From Peterkaempfera sp044755465 (GTDB lineage Bacteria > Actinomycetota > Actinomycetes > Streptomycetales > Streptomycetaceae): a DNA stretch of 64,000 nt. The stretch is from the NCBI RefSeq assembly GCF_044755465.1, contig NZ_JBIVRB010000001.1:744001-808000 (forward strand), in the 5' to 3' direction. Positions 1 to 8,223 of this stretch are shown here, piece after piece (the stretch's first letter is position 1; each line of letters starts with the position of its first letter). The position numbers and the translations under genes are program-made. A model generated the notes under the pieces. That model was not told the DNA's origin. It made no database searches and worked only from the letters and a program-made list of their open reading frames with translations.

Positions 1-568
1 CGCCGCCAAGCAGGCGGCCCCGGCCGGCCGGCTGGCCGTCGAGGCGCGGGAGTACGGCAGCCGTACGGTGGTCACGCTGACCAATCCCGGTGTCTCCACC
101 ATCGTCTGGCGGGCCGTCAGCGACACGGCGTGGTTGCAGCTCAGCCGTGACTCGGGCGCGCTGGAGGCGGGCCAGCGGATCACCGTGATCGTCACGGTGG
201 ACACGGACCGGGTGCCGCACGGCCACTGGGCGGCCCATATCGCGCTTCAGCCCTCGGACGCCGTGGTCACCCTGGAGGGCAGCGGCCGGCGCAGCGGCGA
301 GGAGGGCAGCCACGGGCCGTCCCCGTCCCCTTCGTCGTCCCCGTCCCCATCTCCGTCCCCGTCCGGTCCGCCGCCGTCCGGTCCGCCGCCGTCGCAGGGC
401 CCGAGCCCGTCCCCGTCCGCGCAGCCGTCCGGCACCCCGAGCGAGCCCCCGCCCGCCCCCGGCGGGCCGAGCGGGCAGCCGACGCCCGCGCAGACCCCGG
501 AGAGCCCCCCGCCCGCGCGGCAGCCCGCCGACTCGCCGTCGGCGGCGCCCCCGACGCCGTCGCCGTAG
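1..568 (+). CDS. 3' part of a BACON-like domain protein with Pro/Ser tail (partial)
   Basis: The reading frame is already open at the first base, so this is the C-terminal 188 residues of a longer protein whose start lies outside the window. The first about 95 visible residues look like an Ig-like BACON-type module: the pattern TNPG, then W-R-A, W-L-Q-L, G-x-L-x-A-G, and regularly spaced valines in beta-strand style. The remainder is a low-complexity Pro/Ser/Gly/Gln tail with repeated SPSPSP and SGPPP blocks. Such modules usually bind glycans or mediate protein contacts outside the cell. In streptomycetes they can also sit behind a sigma-like or membrane-anchoring N-terminus, which cannot be checked here. 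Function is not assigned. Confidence 0.6.
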   Translation, partial: AAKQAAPAGRLAVEAREYGSRTVVTLTNPGVSTIVWRAVSDTAWLQLSRDSGALEAGQRITVIVTVDTDRVPHGHWAAHIALQPSDAVVTLEGSGRRSGEEGSHGPSPSPSSSPSPSPSPSGPPPSGPPPSQGPSPSPSAQPSGTPSEPPPAPGGPSGQPTPAQTPESPPPARQPADSPSAAPPTPSP

Positions 569-589
569 GGGGCTGAGCCGGGCGGGCGG

Positions 590-1174
590 TCAGTGGCCGC
601 CGCTGGGACGGTCGCAGCCGACGTGGTCGGGGTAGCCGGCGAAGGCGTCCGCCTCGGTGGCGGCGCGGTTCATCGCGCCCTCCACACAGAGCGGGTAGGT
701 GTCGATGAGGAAGCCGACCGCAGTGGGGCCGTTCTGGTACGACGTCACCTTCCCGGCGGGAAAGCCGAGGTCGATGAGTGCGCTGCGGGTGCTCTCCGGG
801 TCGAAGTCACGGTGCTTGCGCAGTGGTTCGAGCGCTCCCCGGACGCGTGCGACGGCCGCGAGCCCGTCGCAGCGGCTCTGGCCGTGCAGCGGGAAGGGGA
901 CCATGAAGCCGTGGTTCTCGGCGTAGTGGTCGGTGACCGGCGCGGTCGGGTCCGAGGCGGCCGAGCTCGGCGCCGGCACGGCGCTCTCGCCGGGGCAGGC
1001 GAAGTCCACCGGTGTGCTGGGCTGCGCCACCGCCGTCCGCGAGGGGCCGACCGCACCGGCGGTGTCCCCCGGCCGCTGTGTTCCGCACCCCGCCGCCAGC
1101 GTGGCCAGCACCGCCAGCGGCAGCATCCCGTGCCGGACTGCCGCCGTCCTGATCCTTGTCATGTGCCGAGTCAT
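590..1174 (-). CDS. putative secreted lipoprotein
   Basis: A 194-residue protein with a type II signal peptide: basic start (MTRHMTRIRT), hydrophobic stretch LPLAVLATL and lipobox LAAGC, with the lipidated Cys at residue 30. The ATG at 1174 is preceded by a purine-rich AGGATCGG; a second ATG follows four codons later (1162). A longer in-frame extension to 1258 would bury the signal peptide and is not favoured. The mature part starts with a Ser/Pro/Ala linker and ends in a folded region with a few cysteines. I do not recognise the family. It probably sits on the outer face of the membrane. It converges with the preceding gene. Confidence 0.7.
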   Translation of the reverse strand: MTRHMTRIRTAAVRHGMLPLAVLATLAAGCGTQRPGDTAGAVGPSRTAVAQPSTPVDFACPGESAVPAPSSAASDPTAPVTDHYAENHGFMVPFPLHGQSRCDGLAAVARVRGALEPLRKHRDFDPESTRSALIDLGFPAGKVTSYQNGPTAVGFLIDTYPLCVEGAMNRAATEADAFAGYPDHVGCDRPSGGH

Positions 1175-1262
1175 GTGCCGATCCTGCCGCGCGGCGCGGC
1201 GGGCGTCATGAGTCCGGCTACTCAGGCATCCCGGTCCGTGGCCTCCCGAAGGTGACATGGCG

Positions 1263-1784
1263 TCAGCCGAGGAGGGTGGTGAAGGCGTCCCGCGAGAGTG
1301 CTTCCAGTTCGTCCAGGGCGGCTCGGGCGCTGGCCGCCGCAGCGGGGTCGCGCTCTTCGAGGCCGCTGGCCGCGAACTCGTCCTCGTCCAGCCGCAGCAC
1401 GGTGGAACGGTCGGCGGAGAGCCACAGGTCGAGGTCCAGGTCGGCCACCACCAGGGCGCCGTCGCGGACCTCGGCGGGCCGGGTGACGTCGCAGTACCAG
1501 CCCTTGAGGACGCCGTCGCCGGTACGGACCTCCTTGACGGCGTACCAGCGGTCGCGCCAGTAGTGCTCGGTGAACACGTCGCCGTGCTCGAACCGTACGA
1601 ACCCGAAGTCGCGGTCGGCCGCCCCGGCCCAGTCGGCCACCACGGTGATCCTGGTCCCGTCGTCCCGGGTGACCACCGCCGGGTAGCTCACATCGGGGCG
1701 CGGGTGCTTGACCAGCCGGACCGCCACCTCGCTGCCCGGCGCCAGCCGCCCGGCTCCGGTCCCCGCGCTGTCCGATCCCTGCAT
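1263..1784 (-). CDS. DUF402 family protein
   Basis: A 173-residue protein with the DUF402 core: FVRFEHGD, then W-Y-A-V-K-E-V, KGWYCDVT and VVADLDLDLWL, the acidic D-x-D-x-D patch being the usual metal-binding signature. DUF402 proteins include nucleoside di/triphosphatases, and a metal-dependent phosphatase role is possible but not shown here. The ATG at 1784 has GGAGACGAGG upstream. The frame stays open to 2081, but that extension overlaps the neighbouring gene and is compositionally a shadow. It lies 113 bp downstream of the Cys-rich gene on the same strand. Confidence 0.8.
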   Translation of the reverse strand: MQGSDSAGTGAGRLAPGSEVAVRLVKHPRPDVSYPAVVTRDDGTRITVVADWAGAADRDFGFVRFEHGDVFTEHYWRDRWYAVKEVRTGDGVLKGWYCDVTRPAEVRDGALVVADLDLDLWLSADRSTVLRLDEDEFAASGLEERDPAAAASARAALDELEALSRDAFTTLLG

Positions 1785-1897
1785 GGCGTCCTCGTCTCCC
1801 TGTCGGCGTGGTCCGGCCGGGCCGGCCTCCGCGATCGGGCGGGCCGGGGCCACCGGTTTTCCGCCGGAACCAGAGCCGAAGCCGGAGCCGGGCCAGA

Positions 1898-2728
1898 TCA
1901 CCGGGCCGGGTCGGCCGGGTGCGGCGCGAGCCGCTGGTCGGAGCGGGTGGCGATCCGCTGCTCGCAGAGGCCGGCCAGTACGGCGTACCCCTCCGGCCCC
2001 ATCAGCTCGGTGAGCTCGGGCCGGTAGCCGACGTACACCGGCTCGGAGCCGCCGTGCGCCTCCGGGCTGCCGGTGCACCACCAGTGCAGGTCATGGCCGC
2101 CGGGACCCCAGCCGCGCCGGTCGTACTCGCCGATGGAGACCACCAGGACCCGGGTGTCGTCGGGGCGGTCCACCCACTCGTAGGTGCGCCGGATGGGCAG
2201 CTGCCAGCAGACGTCGGGCTTGGTCTCCAGCGGCTCGCGGCCCTCCTTGAGGGCCAGGGTGTGCAGCGCGCAGCCCGCGCCGCCGGGGAAGCCGGGCCGG
2301 TTGAGGAAGACGCAGGCACCGTCCACCCGGCGGGTCTGCCGGTCGCCGTCCTCGTCCAGCTGGGTGATGCCGCCGTCGAGCAGCACCGAGCCGTCCGGGC
2401 CGGTGCCCAGGGCGTGGTACTGCCAGCTCTCGGGGGTCAGCCGGGCGGCGTGGGCGGCGACCCGCTGCTCGTCGTCCTCGTCCGACCAGTGGGCGCCCAG
2501 CGTGCAGCAGCCGTCGGACTCGCCCCGGCCGGGCCGGATGCCGTGGCAGCCGCGCCCGAAGATGCACGCCCAGCGGGAGGTGAGCCAGGTCAGGTCACAG
2601 CGGAAGACCTGGTCCTCGTCGGCGGGGTCGGGGAACTCCACCCAGGCCCGGGGGAAGTCGAGGGACACCTCGCGGCGGCGCGGGGCCGCCTCCGTGCCGT
2701 GTGCCGGTTCCGTCTCTGCTGCTGCCAC
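1898..2728 (-). CDS. conserved cysteine-rich hypothetical protein
   Basis: A 276-residue protein starting at GTG 2728. The N-terminal third carries a cysteine cluster at residues 44, 55, 61, 74 and 75 (C-D-L-T-W-L, then A-C-I-F-G-R-G-C-H, then DGCC), followed later by H-W-S-D-E-D-D and further cysteines. This resembles metal-binding cysteine clusters of the YkgJ/DUF3109 type, but the match is only by pattern. No signal peptide or membrane segment is visible, so it is likely cytoplasmic. A TAGGCT hexamer six bases upstream of the GTG suggests a leaderless transcript. Function unknown. Confidence 0.7.
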   Translation of the reverse strand: MAAAETEPAHGTEAAPRRREVSLDFPRAWVEFPDPADEDQVFRCDLTWLTSRWACIFGRGCHGIRPGRGESDGCCTLGAHWSDEDDEQRVAAHAARLTPESWQYHALGTGPDGSVLLDGGITQLDEDGDRQTRRVDGACVFLNRPGFPGGAGCALHTLALKEGREPLETKPDVCWQLPIRRTYEWVDRPDDTRVLVVSIGEYDRRGWGPGGHDLHWWCTGSPEAHGGSEPVYVGYRPELTELMGPEGYAVLAGLCEQRIATRSDQRLAPHPADPAR

Positions 2729-2734
2729 GGGCCC

Positions 2735-2740
2735 AGCCTA
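2735..2740 (-). promoter_or_regulatory. -10 element, leaderless start of the Cys-rich gene
   Basis: On the minus strand TAGGCT ends six bases before the GTG start at 2728, and no Shine-Dalgarno sequence is present between them. This is the spacing of leaderless transcripts in streptomycetes. Confidence 0.5.
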
Positions 2741-2887
2741 TGCCCTCGCGGTGGTGTGGATCGTCCCGTTACGGTGGCATTTGTCACGGTGTGCAGTGGC
2801 GGCGCCGGGGCGCGCATCCGCGACCCACGCCGCCGTCGTCCCCACAGTGCCCCCGGAAGCCCCCGCAGCGCAGCGGACGGATGCCGG

Positions 2888-2893
2888 TAGCGT
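2888..2893 (+). promoter_or_regulatory. -10 element upstream of Ppx/GppA gene
   Basis: TAGCGT lies eight bases before the ATG at 2902, which would place transcription initiation at or next to the start codon. Confidence 0.45.
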
Positions 2894-2901
2894 GAAGCGT
2901 T

Positions 2902-3924
2902 ATGCGACTCGGCGTACTCGACGTAGGTTCCAACACCGTCCACCTCCTCGTGGTGGACGCGCACCCGGGTGCGCAGCCGCTGCCGGCCTACTCCTACAAG
3001 GAGGAACTGCGACTGGCAGAGCTGCTGGACGCGGACGGCGCCATCACCCGGGAGGGCGTGCGGCGGCTGATCGCCACCGTGTCCTCCGCGATGCGGGTGG
3101 CCGAGGACAAGGGCGTCGAGGACGTGCTGCCGTTCGCCACCTCGGCGGTCCGCGAGGCGGTCAACGGCGAGGCGGTGCTGCGGCGGGTCGAGGACGAGAC
3201 CGGCGTGGCGCTGCGGGTGCTCTCCGGCCGGGACGAGGCGCGGCTGACCTTCCTGGCCGCCCGCCGCTGGTTCGGCTGGTCCTCCGGCCGGCTGCTGGTG
3301 CTGGACATCGGCGGCGGCTCGCTGGAGATCGCCTGCGGCCCGGACGAGCAGCCCGACGTCGCCGTCTCGCTGCCGCTGGGCGCCGGCCGGCTCACCTCCG
3401 CCCGGCTGCCGGGCGACCCGCCGGACCCGGAGGACGTACGGCGGACGAGGCGGTACGTCCGCGCCGAGATCGCCCGGATCGTCGGTGACGTCTCCCGGCT
3501 CGGCGCGCCCGACCACACGGTGGCCACCTCCAAGACGTTCAAGCAGCTGGCCCGGATGACCGGTGCGGCCCGCTCCGAGGCGGGCCCGTACACGCCGCGC
3601 CGGCTGGTCAGGGCCGAGCTGGAGGAGTGGGTGCCCCGGCTGGCCGGGATGACGGCGGCGGACCGGTCCCGGATACCGGGGGTGTCCGAGGGCCGGGCGC
3701 GGCAGCTGCTCGCCGGGGCGCTGGTCGCCGAGGCCGCCATGGACCTCTTCGGGCTGGACTCGCTGGACGTCTGTCCCTGGGCGCTCCGCGAGGGCGTCAT
3801 CCTGCGGCGGCTGGACACCATGGCCGACTCCGGCACCGGTGCGGGCGGCGGGGGCGGCGGGGAGGCACTGCTGTGGCCGGCGCCGGCGGCCGGGTCGGTG
3901 GGGGGCTCGGCGGCGTGCGCCTGA
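2902..3924 (+). CDS. Ppx/GppA family phosphatase
   Basis: A 340-residue member of the exopolyphosphatase/guanosine pentaphosphatase family, which hydrolyses polyphosphate or pppGpp in the cytoplasm. The ASKHA fold is visible as the N-terminal phosphate loop DVGSNTVHLLV (residues 6-16), the acidic pair in the E-E-L-R-L-A-E region, the conserved ATSAVREAVNG and the second phosphate loop DIGGGSLEI around residue 135. The length fits the short actinobacterial form without an HD domain. The C-terminus ends in a Gly/Ala-rich tail. Polyphosphate and pentaphosphate cannot be distinguished as substrate from sequence alone. Transcription is probably leaderless from TAGCGT just upstream. Confidence 0.9.
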   Translation: MRLGVLDVGSNTVHLLVVDAHPGAQPLPAYSYKEELRLAELLDADGAITREGVRRLIATVSSAMRVAEDKGVEDVLPFATSAVREAVNGEAVLRRVEDETGVALRVLSGRDEARLTFLAARRWFGWSSGRLLVLDIGGGSLEIACGPDEQPDVAVSLPLGAGRLTSARLPGDPPDPEDVRRTRRYVRAEIARIVGDVSRLGAPDHTVATSKTFKQLARMTGAARSEAGPYTPRRLVRAELEEWVPRLAGMTAADRSRIPGVSEGRARQLLAGALVAEAAMDLFGLDSLDVCPWALREGVILRRLDTMADSGTGAGGGGGGEALLWPAPAAGSVGGSAACA

Positions 3925-4136
3925 GGCCCGGCCGGGGCGGGGCGGACCGGGTGTGTCCGGTGGCCGTTCGCGGGGCAGGGGCGGGGTGCCGCCCGAGGGT
4001 CGGGACGGCGTGCGGCGGACCGGTGAGGTGGCCAGTGCGTGAGGGAGTGGGCCCGGAAGCGGGTGGCGGGCCGGTACGCGAGGGTGGGGCCGGTACGCGG
4101 GGCCGGTGCGCCGCCCCGTGCCCCCGTCCGGCCGCA

Positions 4137-4142
4137 TAGTCT
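4137..4142 (+). promoter_or_regulatory. -10 element, leaderless start of isomerase-like gene
   Basis: TAGTCT ends six bases before the GTG at 4149, with no ribosome binding site between. Confidence 0.5.
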
Positions 4143-4148
4143 GTCACC

Positions 4149-5447
4149 GTGGCGGAACCAGCGGACGAGGACGTGACGCGGGCGAGCCGTGCCGACCGGC
4201 GCGGTCGCCGGGCCGGCGGTCCACGGGCCGAGAGCGCCCGTACCCCGGAGCCCGCCACCGACGGCCCGGGGCCCGACGCGGCCGGCCGGCGGAGCACCGG
4301 CAAGCGGGCCGAGGCCAGGAACCGGGCCCAGGCGACCGGCGAGGCCGCCAAGCGCGTGGTGGCCAAGCGGGCCGCCGCGACCCGGGAGGCGGCCGGCGCC
4401 GCCCTGGGAGCGGCTCGGGCCCGCCGGGCGGCGGCCAGGGACGGCGAGAGCCCCGCCGAGGGTGAGCCCGGGACCGATCAGGGCCGCACCCGGGTACGCC
4501 GGGCAGCCGCCCGAGCCCGGAAGGCCGCCGCAGCCCCGGCACCAGCACCAACCCCAGCACCAGCCCCGGCCCAGCCCCCCGCCCCGCAGCGCCCCCGCAC
4601 GGCCGCCGCCGCCCCCCGCCCCGCCGCCCCCGCCCCCCGGCCGTCCGCCGCCAAGATCGCGCTGTCCACCGCCTCCGTCTACCCCGAGAACACCGCCGCC
4701 GCCTTCGAGACCGCCGCCCGGCTCGGCTACGACGGCGTCGAGGTCATGGTGTGGACCGACCCCGTAAGCCAGGACATCGAGGCGCTGCGCCGGCTCTCCG
4801 ACGACCACGGCGTCCCCATCCTGGCCGTGCACGCCCCCTGCCTGCTGATCACCCAGCGGGTCTGGAGCACCGACCCGTGGACCAAGCTGGAGCGCGCCCG
4901 CGCCGCCGCCGAGAAGCTGGGCGCGGACACCGTCGTGGTGCACCCGCCGTTCCGCTGGCAGCGGCAGTACGCCCGCGAGTTCGTGCAGGGCGTCTGGCGG
5001 ATGGCCGACGAGACCGACGTCCGGTTCGCCGTCGAGAACATGTACCCGTGGCGCTACCGGGACCGCGAGGTGCTGGCGTACGCGCCCGGCTGGGACCCCA
5101 CCGACGAGGACTACCGGCACTACACCGTGGACCTCTCGCACGCCGCCACCTCCCGGGTGGACGCCCTCGCCATGGCCGACCGGATGGGCGACCGGCTGGC
5201 CCATGTGCACCTGGCCGACGGCAGCGGCTCCGCCAAGGACGAGCACCTCATCCCCGGCCGGGGGAGCCAGCCCTGCGCCGAGCTGCTGGGGCGGCTGGCC
5301 GGCACCGGCTTCGACGGCCATGTGGTGCTGGAGGTCAACACCCGCCGCGCCGCCGACCCGGCCGCCCGCGAGGCGGACCTCGCGGAGGCGCTGGCCTTCA
5401 CCCGGCTCCACCTGGCCCCGGCGGCCGACCCCGGAGGGACCCGATGA
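4149..5447 (+). CDS. sugar phosphate isomerase/epimerase-like TIM-barrel protein
   Basis: A 432-residue protein in two parts. Residues 1 to about 165 are a low-complexity Ala/Arg/Lys- then Pro/Ala-rich region, probably disordered and possibly nucleic-acid binding. Residues about 175-430 form an AP-endonuclease-2 type TIM barrel: TASVYPENTAAAFE at the start, then YDGVEVMVW, VPILAVHAPCL, DTVVVHPPFRWQ, FAVENMYPW, YTVDLSHAATS, LAHVHLADG and VVLEVNT, supplying the usual Glu/His/Asp metal ligands. Family members isomerise or epimerise sugars or act on inositol derivatives; the substrate is not predictable. The stop overlaps the next gene in an ATGA, indicating translational coupling. Confidence 0.8.
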   Translation: MAEPADEDVTRASRADRRGRRAGGPRAESARTPEPATDGPGPDAAGRRSTGKRAEARNRAQATGEAAKRVVAKRAAATREAAGAALGAARARRAAARDGESPAEGEPGTDQGRTRVRRAAARARKAAAAPAPAPTPAPAPAQPPAPQRPRTAAAAPRPAAPAPRPSAAKIALSTASVYPENTAAAFETAARLGYDGVEVMVWTDPVSQDIEALRRLSDDHGVPILAVHAPCLLITQRVWSTDPWTKLERARAAAEKLGADTVVVHPPFRWQRQYAREFVQGVWRMADETDVRFAVENMYPWRYRDREVLAYAPGWDPTDEDYRHYTVDLSHAATSRVDALAMADRMGDRLAHVHLADGSGSAKDEHLIPGRGSQPCAELLGRLAGTGFDGHVVLEVNTRRAADPAAREADLAEALAFTRLHLAPAADPGGTR

Positions 5448-6214
5448 CCGCCGACCCACCCGACCTCGCCTCGTCCTTCCACACCGTCGCGGCCGAGTAC
5501 GACGCCGCCCGACCCGACTACCCCGACGCCCTCTTCGACGCCGTCGAGGAGCTGACCGGACGCCCGCTGACCGGCGCCGACGTCCTGGACATCGGCGCGG
5601 GCACCGGCATCTCCAGCCGGGCGCTGCTCGCCCGGGGCGCCCGCGTCACCGCCGTCGAACCCACCCCCGGCATGGCCGCCCGGCTGCACGCCGTCAGCCC
5701 CGGGCTGCCGCTGGTGCGCGGCAGCGGCAACGCCCTGCCGTTCCGCGACGACTGCGCCGACCTGGTCTGCTACGCCCAGGCGTTCCACTGGACCGACCCG
5801 GAGCGCTCGGTGCCGGAGGCGGTCCGGGTGCTGCGCCCCGGCGGGGCGCTGGCGCTCTGGTGGAACGTCAAGGACCGCCGGGTCCGCTGGGTGCGGGAGC
5901 AGGCCGCCCGGCTGCGGGCCGCCTGCCCGCAGTACCACGGCTACCGGCCGTTCCGGGAGTCGCCGCTTGAGCTGGCCCGCTTCGGCCTGCGGATCACCAC
6001 CGCCACCGTGCACTGGGAGCGACGCGTCCCGGTCGCCACGGCCCTGCTGGACCAGCTCTCCCGCTCCTATGTCGCGGTGCTCCCGGCGGCCGACCGGGAG
6101 CGGGTGCTGGCCGCCGAGCGGGCGGCGCTGCTGGCGGAGTTCCCGGACGGCCAGGTGGTGGAGCCGTACGCGACGGACCTCACGGTGGGCATCCCGTACG
6201 CACCCCGCCGCTGA
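5444..6214 (+). CDS. class I SAM-dependent methyltransferase
   Basis: A 256-residue methyltransferase of the UbiE/type 11 kind. Motif I is VLDIGAGTGISS near residue 47, followed by the acidic residue at the end of strand 2 (VTAVEPTPGM), the strand-4 segment CADLVCYAQAFHW and the post-motif VLRPGGALALWW. It has no signal peptide, so it is cytoplasmic; the substrate is unknown. The ATG at 5444 overlaps the stop of the isomerase-like gene by four bases, so the two are co-translated and may share a pathway. Its 3' end overlaps the convergent aldolase gene by 35 bp. Confidence 0.85.
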   Translation: MTADPPDLASSFHTVAAEYDAARPDYPDALFDAVEELTGRPLTGADVLDIGAGTGISSRALLARGARVTAVEPTPGMAARLHAVSPGLPLVRGSGNALPFRDDCADLVCYAQAFHWTDPERSVPEAVRVLRPGGALALWWNVKDRRVRWVREQAARLRAACPQYHGYRPFRESPLELARFGLRITTATVHWERRVPVATALLDQLSRSYVAVLPAADRERVLAAERAALLAEFPDGQVVEPYATDLTVGIPYAPRR

Positions 6215-7079
6215 CCCCGCCCTCGCCCACCGGCTCCAGCGCCGCGACCAGCCCGGTGACGGCGGCGGCCATCGCGCGGCGGCCGGCCGACAGATAGCGG
6301 CGGGGGTCGACGACGGCCGGGTCGGCGGCCAGGTGGGCGCGGACCGCGCCGGTCATGGCGATGTTCAGCGCCGTACCGATGTTGACCTTGGTGATGCCGC
6401 CCGCGACCGCCCGGCGCAGCTCCGCGTCCGGTACGCCGGAGGAGCCGTGCAGCACCAGCGGCACGTCCAGCGCGCCGCGCAGCCGGACCAGCAGCCCGTG
6501 GTCCAGCCGGGCCGTCCTGCGGGTCATGGCGTGCGAGCTGCCGACCGCCACGGCGAGCGCGTCGACCCCGGTGGCGGCGACGTAGGCGCGGGCCTCGGCG
6601 GGGTCGGTACGGGCGCCGGGGGCGTGGGCGTCCAGCGGGCCGCCGCCGTCCTTGCCGCCGACCTCGCCCAGCTCGGCCTCCAGCCAGAGCCCGTGCCGGT
6701 GCGCCCAGTCGGCGGCGGCGCGGGTGGCGGCGACGTTCTCCTCGTACGGCAGGTGCGAGGCGTCGAACATCACCGAGCCGAAGCCGCAGTCGGCGGCCCG
6801 GTGCAGCAGTCCGGCGCTGCGGACGTGGTCCAGGTGCAGGGCGACCGGCACCGACGCCAGCGCGGCGGCCTCGGCGGCGGCCCTGGCCAGTGGCGCGGGG
6901 CGGCCGTGGTGGAAGGCCACGGCGTTCTCGCTGATCTGGAGGATCACCGGGGTCCGGGCGGCCTCCGCGCCCTCGATGATCGCCTCGGCGTGCTCCAGGG
7001 TGATGACGTTGAACGCCGCGACGGCGCGGCGGGCGGCCGCCGCCGCGGTGACCAGCGGGCCGGTGGCGGTGAGGGGCAT
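6180..7079 (-). CDS. class II fructose/tagatose-bisphosphate aldolase family protein
   Basis: A 299-residue zinc-dependent aldolase of the GatY/KbaY/FbaA family, cleaving a ketose 1,6-bisphosphate to dihydroxyacetone phosphate and an aldehyde. Visible signatures are ALHLDH with a zinc-binding His, GSVMFDASHLP, the acidic EAELGEVGGKDGG, AVAVGSSHA, VLHGSSGVPD with another zinc His, and KVNIGTALN for phosphate binding. It lies 34 bp downstream of the AgaS-like gene on the same strand, so the two form an operon. With the divergent DeoR regulator this looks like an amino-sugar or hexitol utilisation module. The exact sugar phosphate is inference. Confidence 0.88.
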   Translation of the reverse strand: MPLTATGPLVTAAAAARRAVAAFNVITLEHAEAIIEGAEAARTPVILQISENAVAFHHGRPAPLARAAAEAAALASVPVALHLDHVRSAGLLHRAADCGFGSVMFDASHLPYEENVAATRAAADWAHRHGLWLEAELGEVGGKDGGGPLDAHAPGARTDPAEARAYVAATGVDALAVAVGSSHAMTRRTARLDHGLLVRLRGALDVPLVLHGSSGVPDAELRRAVAGGITKVNIGTALNIAMTGAVRAHLAADPAVVDPRRYLSAGRRAMAAAVTGLVAALEPVGEGGVSGGVRTGCPP

Positions 7080-7113
7080 GGCTCTCTCCCAGGGCTCCGG
7101 GGCGGGCGGGCGG

Positions 7114-8061
7114 TCAGGCGCCGTCGAGGATCACCGAGCGGGTCAGGTGGCGCGGGCGGTCCGGGTCCAGGCCCCGGGCGGCGGCGCGGGCGACGGCGAG
7201 CCGCTGCACCCGGACCAGGTCGGCCAGTGGGTCCAGCGCGCCGTGCACCCACTGGGCGCCGGTGGCCCGGACCTGCGCCGCGAGGCCGTCCGGCGCCGGG
7301 CCGCCGAGCAGCCAGGTGGCGGTGGTGCCGGTGCTGATGCTGATCGGGCCGTGGCGGTACTCCATCGCGGGGTACGCCTCCGTCCAGGAGAGCGACGCCT
7401 CCTTCATCTTCAGCGCCGCCTCGTTGGCCAGGCCGACCGTCCAGCCCCGGCCGAGGAAGGTGAACTGGGTGCGGTCCAGCAGCCCGGCCGGCAGCGGCGC
7501 GGTGAGCGCGGTGGCGGCGTCCCGCAGCACGGCGTCGGAGTGCAGGCCGAGGTGGGCGCGGAGCAGGGTCAGCGCGGTGGTGGCGAAGCGCGTCTGCACC
7601 ACCGACCGCTCGTCCGCGAAGTCCAGCACCACCAGGTCGTCGGCGGCGTCCCGGACCGGGGTGCCGGGGTCGGCGGTGATCGCGGTGGTACGGGCGGTGC
7701 CGCGCAGCCGGGCCAGCAGCTCCAGCACCTCGGTGGTGGTCCCGGAGCGGGTCAGCGCCACGACCCGGTCGTAGCGGCGGCGGGCCGGGAACTCCGACGC
7801 GGCGAAGGCGTCCGTCTCGCCGTGCCCGGCGCCCTCGCGCAGCGCCGCGTACGCCTGGGCCATGTAGAGGGACGTCCCGCAGCCGACGACCGCGACCCGC
7901 TCGCCGGACGCGGGCAGCGCGGTCGGCCCGGTGGCGGCCAGCTCGGCGGCGCGGCGCCAGCACTCCGGCTGGCTGGCGGTCTCGGTCTCGACATACGACG
8001 GCTCGGCAGGCGACGGCTCGACAGGCGGCGGCTCGGCAGGCGACGGCTCGACATACGACAT
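7114..8061 (-). CDS. agaS: AgaS-like SIS domain protein (sugar isomerase/deaminase)
   Basis: A 315-residue protein with two SIS folds: VAVVGCGTSLYMAQAYA and VALTRSGTTTEVLELL for the first (sugar phosphate loop), TFLGRGWTVGLANEAALKMKEAS and YRHGPISI for the second. AgaS and the isomerase half of GlmS share this layout; AgaS-type enzymes deaminate/isomerise galactosamine-6-phosphate or related sugars. Residues 1-22 are an odd Ser/Pro/Glu repeat (EPSPAEP and variants) absent from the core family. The start at 8061 has TGGAG upstream; the reading frame further upstream overlaps the regulator and is a shadow. It is the first gene of an operon with the aldolase and is divergent from the DeoR gene. 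Confidence 0.85.
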   Translation of the reverse strand: MSYVEPSPAEPPPVEPSPAEPSYVETETASQPECWRRAAELAATGPTALPASGERVAVVGCGTSLYMAQAYAALREGAGHGETDAFAASEFPARRRYDRVVALTRSGTTTEVLELLARLRGTARTTAITADPGTPVRDAADDLVVLDFADERSVVQTRFATTALTLLRAHLGLHSDAVLRDAATALTAPLPAGLLDRTQFTFLGRGWTVGLANEAALKMKEASLSWTEAYPAMEYRHGPISISTGTTATWLLGGPAPDGLAAQVRATGAQWVHGALDPLADLVRVQRLAVARAAARGLDPDRPRHLTRSVILDGA

Positions 8062-8086
8062 GGCTGCGCTCCAGAAACCCGGAAGA

Positions 8087-8142
8087 TGCTCGTTTCTGCA
8101 AAGTATCCCGTCACTTCGAGCATTTACAAGCATCGAACATGC
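8087..8142. promoter_or_regulatory. candidate operator between agaS and deoR-type gene
   Basis: The 162-bp divergent intergenic region holds two symmetric elements: TGCTCG at 8087-8092 paired with CGAGCA at 8117-8122, and GCAT-CGAAC-ATGC at 8130-8142. It is markedly more AT-rich than its surroundings. A DeoR-type repressor could bind here and control both directions. No experimental support; pattern only. Confidence 0.4.
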
Positions 8143-8223
8143 AGATTCCCGCATCCTGCCGGGCTGTGCCACGCTTGCCCCTGCGGTGCCCGACCGCCGC
8201 AGCCGCAGATGAGGAGAGTGGCC

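Noticed and set aside
2994..5459. 821-residue minus-strand open frame over the Ppx/GppA and isomerase genes
   Set aside because: Composition is low-complexity shadow; plus-strand genes have clear domains and starts.
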